From NCBI GenBank assembly GCA_963691655.1, contig OY829329.1:7454708-7518707 (forward strand): a stretch of DNA of 64,000 bases. Reading direction: 5' to 3'. This DNA comes from Toxonevra muliebris (lineage: Eukaryota; Arthropoda; Insecta; Diptera; Pallopteridae). The notes beneath the pieces were generated by a model. The model made no database searches, was not told the origin of the DNA, and worked only from the letters and a program-made list of their open reading frames with translations. Position numbers and translations under genes: made by a program. This document shows positions 24,347-36,900 of this stretch, one piece after another (positions within the stretch are counted from its first letter, which is position 1; each line of letters begins with the position of its first letter).

Positions 24347-25737
24347 ATGGAACCTGAAAGATATAAATTAAACCTGCAGGTATTTCTTGATTTATTTCCT
24401 TTCAAAATATTATTTCTCCATTTAATTTGAGATAATTTTGTGAAATTTGGTTTTAGGGGCTCTTGCGGTTTGCGATTGATCAAAATAAATCAGAAGATTC
24501 CACTACGGCGTCCACTTATGATGGAATGGATGAAGAGGTATTTTCATTTGAAGATTAGTCAATAGATCGTACTCACATTTTATGCACATTTTTAGAGAAA
24601 ACAATTTCTTGAGACCGCCTTCAAAACAATGACTGTTGATGTCATAAAAGAATTTCACAATGCCATCAACATTTTAGAGGATACATCAACACCGGTTCCG
24701 GATAAACAGAAAGCCCTTAACGTTGTTCGGGAATATATTGACGATATTGACTTTGCCAATAATTTCGTTAAGGTTGATGGTACAAAAATAATATTGCAAT
24801 ATCTGAAGGAAAAAGACAGTCACTTGCGAGTAAATGCAATATACATTATTGCGGAAATGTCTCAGAATAATCCTTTTTGTCAGAAGCATTTTGTTGATGC
24901 CGATGTAATTTCTTTACTGCTTTCTTATTTAACTGAAAATGATGACGTAGCCAGCAGTTCACTGCATGCTATTTCCGCATTGATCCGCAACTTCGAGCCG
25001 GGACTGATTGAATTTTTAAAAAATGGTGGAGTAAAGTCACTTCTATATTGTCTAAATACATCCCATACTAGAGTTTTTATAAAAGCATGTTTTGTGATAG
25101 CAACTTTGTCACTTGAAAAACCCGAAGTTCGAGGTGAGCTATTCTTGTCAAAACCATATCAATTACAATCATGTATTTATATATTAACTTAATTTTAGAT
25201 GAGTTTGTAAAAAATTCTGCCATTACAAAACTATTTGCTGGTGTTGAACCTGTGTCGGGATTTGATATAAAAGCTGAAACTGTACTCTTTGCACTATCAG
25301 AGCTTTCCAAAAGCTCTGAATATCAACTAGAAAATGAACAAATAACCTCTATTGAAAGTACACTGCACACCATCATTGCTAGTAACAAAAATTTGCCGCA
25401 ATGCGAGGTAATTATTTAATTTTTAACAAATTATACTTACCCATTATAAAATAAGCCCATAGTTTGAGGGAAAAACTTGGAAACAATAATTCTTCCAATT
25501 AAATGCGTAGTTTTTATTTTATTATTTTACGTATATCTAAAATACCCCGGATATCTCGGAAATTTATATAAACATATTTTTTTTTACTTTTGCCGGGAAA
25601 TGAAAAAAAATCAGAAATATTAAACTTAGGATTTTCGTTAATCATATTTATTCAACTGCAACTTATATAATTATTCTTTTTAGGAGATCGTATCTTATGC
25701 AGCCGCAGTGCTGAAAAACTTAAACAGAAAAAAGTGA
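24347..25737 (+). CDS. HspBP1: HspBP1/Fes1-type Hsp70 nucleotide exchange factor
   Basis: Exons 24347-24379, 24457-24537, 24596-25133, 25199-25407 and 25684-25737 join in phase to 915 nt, 304 aa. The start is MEPERYKLNLQ, and AAAATGG is a reasonable initiation context. A short N-terminal part (GLLRFAIDQ) precedes the Fes1-like domain and armadillo-type helical repeats: the VNAIYIIAEMSQNNPFCQ repeat, then SSLHAISALIRNFEPG, then IKACFVIATLSLEKPEVR. The protein ends AAAVLKNLNRKK. The family wraps the Hsp70 nucleotide-binding domain and speeds ADP release in the cytosol; this is family knowledge. There is no signal peptide or membrane segment. It converges with the RluA gene downstream. The symbol is the vertebrate name; the fly orthologue I recall is CG10973. 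Confidence 0.92.
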
Positions 25738-25954
25738 TTTGTCCTCATCTACAGCCACGATTACATCGGTCTAAATTTTCTGGAAAATGTTCCATATTTT
25801 TGTTATAGATTCTTATTAAGTTTTTGAGAATGCGGATTTTCCATAAAACACAAATAATTGAAAAGACGTGGGAACAATTGTTTTCCTTTGTTTTATTTTT
25901 AATAAGCATTTTGGTATTAGAATATAATTGAAATTATGTAATTATTTTGTAAAG

Positions 25955-25960
25955 AATAAA
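25955..25960 (+). terminator. Candidate polyadenylation signal of the HspBP1 gene
   Basis: AATAAA about 218 bp past the stop codon, the first canonical signal on the plus strand in a plausible position. Confidence 0.5.
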
Positions 25961-26120
25961 TTGAGAAAGAAGTAAGTCAGTAGGCGTTTTTCTGAAGGAC
26001 ACAAAATAACAATTATTTGTTTTTTAAAGCAAAAAAGTCATTTGAAAAATAATGATTTAATAAAAAATCAGTTTTTACAATTTTTTTTTTTTTTGCTGTC
26101 CACAATAAATCTGGAAATAA

Positions 26121-26334
26121 GGAATAACAGCTAAACTCTGAAGTCGAATAAAAACCTGCTGCGTATTTTTTATTATAAATCCAAACATTTTGAAAGTTTT
26201 TGCAATTTAGCAGTTTCCATAGTTTTTTATTAATTAAACTCCAATAATTATTCAAGAACTTTCAATATTTTGGATTATATAATGAAAAATACGCAACAGG
26301 TTTTTATTCGACTTTTGAGTTTAGCTGTTATTCC
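26121..26334. repeat. Foldback element with about 78-bp arms
   Basis: Arms 26121-26198 and 26257-26334 are inverted copies with about 90% identity by eye (GGAATAACAGCTAAACTC against its complement at the far end). The spacer is about 58 bp. RNA from either strand could form a long hairpin. It lies between the convergent 3' ends of HspBP1 and the RluA gene. Confidence 0.85.
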
Positions 26335-26365
26335 TTGTTGCTACAGAATTATCGCAACTAAAATG

Positions 26366-26501
26366 GGTAACCAAAATAAAATTTTGATTACTGTATTGGT
26401 TGTGCGTAAAAAAAAAAAAAAAAAAATTGGAGGTCATAATTGTAACTTTGGTAATTAAAAAAATATTGTTGGCTGTTATAGGTAACCAAAATAAAATTTT
26501 G
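26366..26501 (+). repeat. Pair of 21-bp direct repeats
   Basis: The words at 26366-26386 and 26481-26501 are GGTAACCAAAATAAAATTTT plus one more base, identical in both. They lie about 115 bp apart and flank an A-rich tract just after the foldback. They may be remains of a duplication. Confidence 0.7.
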
Positions 26502-26509
26502 GATACAGT

Positions 26510-26617
26510 AAGGCTATTCTCACACTAGAGCAACTTAACTGACATCTGACACAATGCCTTTGACAATAAAAATCTTTGCGATTGTTTGGGAGCGATTGGC
26601 AGTGGGAGAACGGCCTA
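26510..26617. repeat. Small MITE-like inverted repeat
   Basis: Ends AGGCTATTCTCACACT and, on the other strand, AGGCCGTTCTCCCACT form imperfect 16-bp terminal inverted repeats around about 75 bp of non-coding DNA. It adjoins the 21-bp direct repeat. Confidence 0.5.
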
Positions 26618-27733
26618 ATTGTTATGGCCAACCAAAAAAATGTTCTCCCTTATAATGGTATTTAAAAGAACTAAAACATAATGATTATCTACAACTTTTT
26701 TTTTATAAATTTCTTATAATTATTATATCCCCGTTTTCTTTTGTTTTTTGTTTGAAACAAGTTGCCAAAAACGTTACAGTGTTTTTTTGGTTAGATCTGA
26801 GCAGTCTGAGCCAAAATTTTGTTCTTTTTTTGTGGTGAGAGCATAATGGGGGCGTGCTCTATGCCATTTTTTTTTTTATAAAATAGCCCTCATGATTATA
26901 GCAGTTATGATGCTTTTTTTTTTTTTTTTTTGCAAGGAAAGTGTAATTAAAAATAGTATCTAATGCTTTCCTCAGAACAATTTATCCATTTTCCATGAAA
27001 AAAAATCAAACTTTACTGAAAAATAAACTAAATTATAAACATATGTTATCTGACAGTTCGTACTCAATGCGTTTTAAAATTCCATCAGAGTTGCCACAGT
27101 CGCTCGATTTGCTTAAGAACCTTAGCTATAAAAGAAAATTAATTTTACACATGAAAAATAACTGCTCCGAAATTTGGAGCCATTTTTTTTCGACGGCGTT
27201 GCGGGGAACATCTTTACCTATTTACTTAATGCTTGTCTTTTTCTACCTTTTACCACTATTCATGCAGATTTTCTTTTAAACCAAAAGGTGCTGAAAAGCA
27301 AGTACTCAATCCTTGACTTAAAATTTGTATTGACCAGTATTTTTTAACTATTTATTTTGCCTGCTTACATAAATTCGATTTTTATGCAAGGGGTTTCAGT
27401 CACGATGTACTAAATTCTACAAACGTGTTGGGAATCAGTACCGCTATAAAGATATAGCCAATGAAAATAAAGTCATTGCTGAAAATAAACTGACGCTTCT
27501 TCTAGAAATTCAGCACAAACATTCTGTATACGTTGTTTACCGATAAACTTAAATATACATGGTCCAAACAATGTTTTAAAAATGTATTAATTAATTATTA
27601 CTCATAGTACTAAGTTAATTTTATTTGTGCCTAGTCTGTAAGGATTTCTGTTATCTATAGACAATAAATAAATAAATAATACCTGAAAAAATAATAATAA
27701 AATATATGTACATCTTACATATCTTTATACATA

Positions 27734-27739
27734 TTTATT
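27734..27739 (-). terminator. Candidate polyadenylation signal of the RluA gene
   Basis: AATAAA on the minus strand, about 195 bp beyond the stop codon at 27934. Confidence 0.45.
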
Positions 27740-27933
27740 CATATTCTGAAAAAAGCAAAATTAACATAATTTAACTTAAATTAATAAAGTGAAGCCAAAC
27801 GATTTGTTGAGACCTATTTTTAAAAATTCTTAAACTAGTATTTTCCTATTTTTGGCTGCAATCATGAACTTTCTTACAAAGCATCCCGTTTGGTTCGGTT
27901 GTCACAGGTCATTAGTGTTCTTTTCATTGGAAT

Positions 27934-30900
27934 TTAATCATACTTTGGTTCAGTCCAGTCAGTGCTGGCCCAATTTGGTAGTTCGGTTTCATATTCCCAA
28001 CCAGGACCCTGCAGAAGAAATTATAAATAATTAATAAAATTAATGAGGTTTTGGTATAGAGATATCAAAGATTATATAGTGATAGTAGTCCCAAATGTTT
28101 AGACGTCAATACGTAAATTTTGTCGTCAGAAAAAATAAATATTATGTATAAAATACCAAAATACTTCTAGCATATGCGCTTGTACGGTCCAAGAAAAGCA
28201 AAAATTTTCATTTTGCTTTGCTGCACGTACTGAAAAGTTTTGCAAATTTTGATATTCTTGCAGCGTACAAAACTTAATGAGGCCCACATCAATTATAACA
28301 AAAAAAATCCAAGCAAAATCAATATGCAATAATTAGATTTACCTTATACTTCCATGCATGCAAATACATAACCAAATCTTTTGGTTTTGGATCTCTATAA
28401 CGCACTTTGCATTCATAGCAATGTTTATCCGATGTCATTTTCTCTGCATTGTATGCCATGTCCGGTGATTCCTGGCCAGTTTGAGTGGCTACAGTAACCT
28501 GAAGAATATATGTTAGATCATTTTGAAATCTGTATGCGAAACTTCAACAATTATTTTACCTTGTCATGAGGATTTTCGCTTAGATTACTTGACCCAGCTA
28601 GTTCGCTACTGGCAATAAACTTCGTTTCAGGCAATGTTGGAACCGTCGGTGTATTTAAGGCATTTTCACATGGAATTTCATTCCCATCTAAAATGGTCAT
28701 TGATACTAGTGCAGGTTGTGGGCTCTCCGAATACGGAGATGCCTCCCGTGATGCTGTTTCAGAGTCGTCATCACTTATGTGATCTTAATTGTCCAAGAAG
28801 AAAATATATATTAATTCTAATTCAAACCAATACTAAAAATTTATGTGAATAATTTTCATATTTATCGGTATTTAAGATTAAAAAGAAGAAAAAAGAAATT
28901 CCCGAGGCGATAACTTTTTGACGGACAAGATCAATCACTATTTTCAGTGTTTGTTTAGCTCTTCTTCATTAACATTGTACTTAACTAGACGCAGCTACTC
29001 TTAGAGGTTTGCTATTGCTTGCCAAAAGATGGCACATATAAGACTTTCTGAGGTTTTTCCACAGTTTAGTGTAGGTTAGCTTAAAATACCGCTAAACGCA
29101 CTCACCCTTTGGACAACAGCTCAAGGTCAAACTGTCTGCATCACAGTCGCCTTTAATGGTTTTAAAAAGTGACATATCTGAGTCGCCGTCAATTCCTAGC
29201 CAGTTTTCCGCATTGTGTATATTAATTAAATCACGCACTAATTCTTCGTCTGTTTTACCGCCAACGTCGCCTCCACGGCCTTTTAATGGTCCAAACACTT
29301 CGTGATTATAAAGTGGATCGTTGACAACGGGAAAACCTAATAAAAATACAAAGACAAATTTATATATTATGATTATAATTGATGTTTACAAATTTACCTA
29401 AATATTGCAAATGAACACGAATTTGATGCATGCGTCCCGTCAGCGGTTTGCATAAAACGACGCTGGTTTTGCCATTGTTCACAATTTTCTGAAATGTTGT
29501 CGTACAATCTTTGCCTTTGGATGAAACCTTACATACACCAATTTTATAGCTGACCACTTCAATTGGTTCTTTACACTCAATAATTCCTCTGCAAACATTT
29601 TTAAATCCGACGCGAATGCCAAAAAGAAAAATAAATTAAATAGTCATTGTTAAAATGTGAAGCCAGAGGGAATTGTGCAAAACCATGCAAAACACAGGGT
29701 TTAAATAATTCAGCAAGCAGAAATGTATTTGATGTAAAATGAATGTTTAAATGAAAGGTAGCTAGCCAGACATTGCAAAGCAAACAAAAATATACTTTTT
29801 AGTACCATTTGTCATCCTTTGTTAATGAAAAGTTCCTTGAGGGTATTCTTTTTTGTTTTTGCTTAAAATTCACAATGAAAACAATTAATCTGCCGTGATA
29901 AGCTTTGAAGTAAAATTTTTTTTAAAAACAGTTTTGCATTGAAGAATAAGATTAAGGGCCGTTTTCTTAATGTCCGGTTAAGCACTTTAACCTACGGTTA
30001 GTAGTAGTAGCAAGTTTTGATTAGTGCTTAAACGGGCATTGAGAAAAGGGTCCGAAGGGTAGTTCTCTTCAGAGCACATTCAAAGAATACGTATTTTCAA
30101 TCTTAAGAGTAATTAATTAAATTCGTAAACGCAATAACTTTCAAAATAAGTCATCTCTATAGGGAAATTAATACAAATTCGATGTGGATATTTTCGCCTT
30201 TCTTCATCGGCTAGAGCGTTTTGCCTTAAAGGCATCAAGAAAAAATTCCCTTAACCTTAAACCCTACAAGTGAATCTTGACAGTCCCAAATAAATTTTGA
30301 AATCGACGAATCTGACTGGAAATGTTTTCTCGGAGGTTTTTTGAGATTGCTAAACCCTAATGTTTGGTCAAAATTTCAAAAATTCAAAATGACGAATTCA
30401 AAATGGCGACCAACAAATTTAAAGTTAACCAATGCAGCTGCAAATGCTTATTTTGGAGTAGCTGAACACCGCTCTCAGTCAAATCAAGACACATAAATAT
30501 TCCACTTATCTGCGAGGGCGTACGAAAAACTCGTAATATATCTCTTTAAAAAGTTTTTTGTACTTATATACTTCGCAACGGGTCTCGTTAATGAGAGAAG
30601 CTATCTCAACTACGAATTCACCACCTTGCGGATAAAAGGAAAACTATAACGTAAGAGGAGCCAATTTTTAAAAATGATTTACAAAAATTAATACAATATA
30701 ATTTGTTTGTTCGCCATTTTGATTTTTTAAATTGTGACTAAAAACTTGGATTCAACGACCCCAAAAACTCCCGAGAATGTATTTTCAGGCAGATTCGTTA
30801 AATTTGAAAATTTTTCGACTGTCATTTTGAAGTTACCATTTTGAATTTTCCGATTTCGACCACATATTCGGATTCAGCGAACCTTCAAATACCTATTGAT

Positions 30901-33900
30901 ACTCATCATATTGGGTAAAGTTATTTTTTTAGATGCTGTAAGAGCGGCTACGACGCATAAGTGGCACGAATTTTTTTTTTTGCTGCCTCTATAGAAGTCA
31001 AATGCAGTGAAGGGGTTAAGAATGAACTGTAACGTAATTGAAATTTTTTGTTTTGAATTTAAAAATCTTTAATACTTTTTAGAAGTTTCCTCAAATGAGA
31101 GAATTTCTTGCATTTTAAGTTGTGGGCTAAAAGGTTAAATGGATCATGAAGCTTCATTGAGTCAGGCGAAAATCTCCCTCAACCATATTTTTCAGATAAT
31201 ATGAACAAAAAATCTTTGAAATTATGGTGAAGCATGAATCGAAATGATTCAAACATGAATAAGAGCGAATCTACTTTAATGATAAGAAAAATATTTATAC
31301 TAACTCAGGAAAGTCTCCCTCTACTCGGCAAATATACTCCTTCTGTACTTGTCTGTTGCGTATTTGATGTTCCATCTGGCGAGCTTTTTTTGGGCTGCGT
31401 CCAAACAAAAGCAACCCCGATGTTAGTCTATCCAATCTATGTATGGTTCGCAAATTTCTTAAATTATATTCCTTGGCCAGAATGAAGACAACTGTATTGT
31501 GCCGATATCTGCCGCACGGATGAACCTTTTTTCAATAATGAATAAAATAAGAGATTAGACAAATATGAAAAACAATTTACTTATACATATATACAATCTA
31601 TGTATAATGCATATTATCCATGCATGTATTGTTACAACATACATACATATAACATGTTTTTAAATATGTACATTTGCAGCGAAGGGAAAGTATAAACAAG
31701 AAAGGAAATTATAATGAATTTTGGTAAACACGAGATGATGCAAAAAATAATGAATAAATTGTCGAAAATTATAAAGATTCTTCATTTCAAATATGAAGAT
31801 AATATCGATACCTTTTCGAAAAAGTATCGTAACCAACATTTTGGCCATTTTTTTAAATTGCATTTTTGGAATCCTATTATGGTCATGTCCAAAAATCCAA
31901 TAAAAAAAAAAATGGTTAAAATGTTGGTTACTATACTCTTAACAAAAAAAAAACTATAAACAAATTGTGATTTCCCTGGAACCGCCTCATTTTAAGGTAC
32001 AAACAAATACACGTACCCCAAAAGAAAACGGTCACAATTTTGTGCAAGTGTTTGTTACTTGATATTAGCCATATTTGATTGCATTCCATTGATTTATTTT
32101 TATACATATACATTTTTTAGATTGCACGCCCTCTGGCGACAAAAAATAAAGACGTATACATACATGCATTTCAAAAACCCGGTTGTTATTCACACGAAAA
32201 AACTCGGAAACAATGCCAGAAAACTTCTCACCTTTTAAAGAATCCGATATTTTTTTTACGATCAATAAGAGAATAAATATTGAAGCTCATGAAGCAAACA
32301 TTTTGCATTAGGAAACAGCCAATAGTTTTCGAAAATCTGATCCTTTCTGAACATTTGAACTAAAAATCACCCATTTTTGGTTATCAAGTGACGAGAGAAT
32401 AATGTTTGAATAAGTGTGTATTTAAAAATTATTTTGCAAAAATTAAAAATATGTGTTGTTACATGATCGCATAGATGAAAAATATATTGAAAAGTTAGCT
32501 ATTTTAAAAATTTTCACTCATTTGCGAATCGTGAATCGTAGCAAAGTACACAGAAAATGCAACTGGAAAAGTTGACGCGTTCGTGCCAAGAGTTGAGTGC
32601 GGCCAAAAATACCAAAATATAAAGCAAATATTTCAAGTACAAATACTACTAATTGAAATTAATACTTCAATGTTGATAAATATTCTAAATAGAATACACA
32701 TTAAATTTCAAGCACTTTCTCATTTTGAATTCAAAGCGCTGGCGTAAAAACATATCCAATCGAAATTAACAATAAAACAATTCAAAATGAAACTAACAAA
32801 ATCAGTTTATTAGAAAACTCGATTCTTGATTTAATAAATAGATAAAAATTGTGTTAATCATCACTTTTTGCATTTTCAAGTTAGAATTTCTGATTTCCTG
32901 ACATGATGAAACTTTTTACTACATTTTACTCGAAATGTGTTCGTTAACAATAAAAACGAGAGAGTAAGCGGCTCTCCCTCTCTTTGTGCTCACTTTTACT
33001 AGATTTTACTTGACAAATTTGGGCGAGTAAAGCACACACACATGCGCATATAATCAGCTCTAAAATAGATAGTAATTTGTTTAGTTTTTCTTTCTACGTT
33101 TTATGTTTGCGGAAAATATCAGAAATAGGTGAATATAAATATATGAATAAAATTGAGTGAATTTACTTCGAATCAACTAAGTTAATTTATTTAAACATTT
33201 TAAATGTTTATTTCATGTGCGCATATTTTTGTGGTTTCTTGTTCGTTTACGTTTTCGAATTATTTTGTCTTTTTGATAGAATTTTTCTCTTGCTGTTTGA
33301 AATCTCTCATTTACTATTTTTTACCCAAAAAGTTAATGAAGACCCCTATTCTGTTGCCCAATTCGGATCCAGCGTCAAAATCTGCATAAGTAATGATTAC
33401 TTTGGACGAACTATAAAACACCTGTATAACGGTTAAGGCTAAAAAGAAAAAAAATCTGGAATGTTTTGTATAAAACTATGCATTCATGTGGCCAGACGAG
33501 AGGGGCTGCATATTCGACATCTCCACATTTCATGACCGAGGTTAGGCTTTCTTTCAGGTAAATTTGATTTTTTTTTTTTTTTTGGAATCTGTTAAGAAAA
33601 GTATAATTTAGGATATCGTGAAATTAAAAAAAAAAACTCGTTACAAAAGTGAAGTATGTCTGGTCAGTTAAATTGTTTAGCTTAAGTTATCAATAATTTT
33701 TTGCTGAAGAATAGTTAAAATTTCGTTTTAAACTACATTTATATCTACATTAAATCAAGGTTAATTTTTTAAGCGGGTATTGCATCAATTTTTAGTGCCT
33801 CGAGTCGTTTTAATGTACATACATATGTATGTATATATGTATGTATGTATATCTACTAGCATAATAAATAAATGATGTTTGATGATTAAAACAATACAAA

Positions 33901-36900
33901 TGAAAATCCAAATGGCGGTCAGAAAGCCACTTACTGGTATTGACGCTGGTTTATTTACAACCACAATGTCTTCGTCCATGTGCACTATTGTGATTGGTTG
34001 ACTTGTGACTGGGACTTCGTGTCTGCAAATACATGTAATACTCATGTAGCTTCTTTTTTTTTAAATATAATTATACTAAAATTATTACTTCGATATAAAA
34101 GAAGAAATTTTTAAATACATAGTAGGCATCTGAGTATCAAGGTTCTACTGTATAACTACGTTCAATGTTCTTACACGTAGCGGTTATTTAGCGAAAATAT
34201 GAAATTAGATTGATAGCAGTTAAACTTTTTGGATTTTACTTCAAAACTAATTAAATTTCCTAAAAAAGAGAAAAGAACGAAATACGCATGCAAACGCACG
34301 AATTGTGAGAGAGTTAAGAGAGTTTTTGTGCAAAGAGATTGCAATGACAGCACATAGGAGCGAGTGTGTAAACAGTTTCAGACCAAGCAAATCGCGCACA
34401 GCCTCACTATGCGTGTCATGCCTCTTTATGCTTATAGTGGTTTATGGTCAAACGTATTTGTATCGCGTGAAGGCTTTCTGTCCGATCGCTAACGAAATTG
34501 CTACCAGCGAAATAGCTAGCTGCTGCTTTATATCTAAATTTATAAGTAGGTAGTGAATTACTAATTTCGTTTTTTATTTATTTGTCTTATGGGAAGTGAT
34601 TAAAAATTGCTAACAAGAATTGTGGAAAATCAAGTCTGATCAACATATTATAAGCGTAGTAATAATAAAAGTTAAAAATAAGTTTGTATAAATTATAGTT
34701 TGCCAATATGTAGAACTAAAATAAACAATTCACTCACCTGTGTACAATGTTTGCCAATAAGTCGTTATGCTTCAACTTATAATCGATTGGCACCTTTTCA
34801 TAATTCACTGTCAGCGTTCCGGCCTTAATGCATCGCTCGTATTCCTCAGCCGGATGTGCACGAAACTCACGAGCGAACACATTGAGTATTTTTTCACCCA
34901 CCCAGCGTCCTTTTGTGAACGTTGTAAATGTAAAATAATATGGATACACCTTACGAAGACCTATTGATCGAATAATTTGCATATAATATTACATTAAAAA
35001 AATAATGGCGTAATCAAAAATGCATGTATTATACCAAATGGATTATTAAATTAGTTCTACATAATAAAAGTATTCAAAACGTCTCAATAGATTTCTAGTA
35101 TCAAATTGCAAACATTTGGGTGGGTATTTTAACTAAATTTAGAACTATAAAAATTGTGATTGTGTGTTCTTGCGCTATTGTGTGTTTTGTTATATTACCA
35201 TTAGTTACCTTTGTTTAATGCAATACAGTAGAATTAGTTTATCCTGGGCAGAGCATACAAAATTCTAATATCTTGCTAGTTGTAATGTTAACTCATTCAG
35301 AAATTGTTGTAATAGCAAAATCGATGTAAAAAATATTTCTGCACATACTGATGAAATAATTACTGAAAGAGACCTACATATACTACCGTACTTAGTTCCC
35401 ATTTCCACTAAGCAAGTTTTCTTGCTCATATCTTTTAAAATACTGGTAACTCCAATGTATACGAACACGGCATTCAATAAGCTTATTTCTGTCATTTTGA
35501 TGTTAAAATTATTTTTGATATTTTATTTAATTAATTATGATGATTTATATTTCATGCAAAAAAATTATTCTTTCCTTTATTATTTTTCTTCTAATGAAAT
35601 GTAAACAACATTCTGTCAAATTTAATGCCCCGCATTTGTCGCATTAAAAAGTTGTAAATCCGTAACGTGCGAAATAGAGTTCACTGCATATAAAAGTATG
35701 AGGTTCAATTTAGCTGCCAAACGCAGCCGGCTCTCTCGCCTACAAAATCGGCTAGAAAACATGCCTGGTAGAAAATGAGACTTATAGCAAACTACTCATC
35801 TGCTCATGTCAAATGAAAGCAGATGAGTTTTAGGCTCAGCGAAGGAAATTTTTACTTTTGGGGATTTCCCGGCCAGAAGTTTTTATTTAACTTTTTTATG
35901 TTTTCAATAAAGCTTAGTAACAAACCTAGGTGATATGCGCAAATACCAATTACGCCACGGATAACGAATGTCTAACTACATAACAAAGTAGTACATTTAT
36001 ATTTAAAATAGTTGCCAATTATACGGCAACCAGAATCACGAATGCGTAAAATTTTCAAAAATTTTTTAAAATTGCATATAAAACCAAATTTTCATGAAAA
36101 GAAAATTTGTGACTAAGTCAAAATAGGGATATCAGATTCGAGATTTTAGTGAACTTTATTTTAAATAAGGTTTCAAATTTTAAGAAGTAAAAATTCGTGG
36201 TTCTGGCTGCAACTGAAAATATTTAGTATTAACTTTACCATTTTCAATATAATACGACGTCTCATGATATCTTTCATCCGTGAATCCGGGCCGTTTAGCT
36301 TTTAAAGCTTTGGTCTCAAGTTTCGCCTATTAAAAGAGAAATAAAAAAAAGTAAAAATTAGCGAAAAGACGAAGGGAAAGTGAAATGAACATAATTGTGT
36401 CTAGAATACAATTCTCGGTAAATTAAAAAAAACAATATGGGAATTAATCTAAACACGTCAGATCCTCGCGAACTTTGTATTCTAAAGAAAAACGCACAGC
36501 AATGTCCATAATATATGTTTTTCCCTACAAACGTGTATTTCATTTTAGCAGTTTCAGAACGGATGAGAGTTTTATCCTACGTGAACTTCAAAAAATCGTA
36601 TTGCTTTAAAAATAATAATCATAAAAATGTAAAATCACCAAAAATTTAGTGAAACAAAACATGTAGGTATAAGAGAATTTCAATGTTTACCTTTTTTAAA
36701 TCCTTAAATTGTTCGTAATCTTCTGCCTTTCTTTTTTCCGGATTCGGTGATCTTAATTTATCACATGATGATATAAGCGACAACTAGAAAGGGGAAAATA
36801 AACAATGTGTGTAAAATTTCAGCAGTTGTTGAAAAAAAATTCAAAATTCTTATAGATATTTACAATAGCTATGTTTTTAAATTAGCAATAATAAAGTTTT

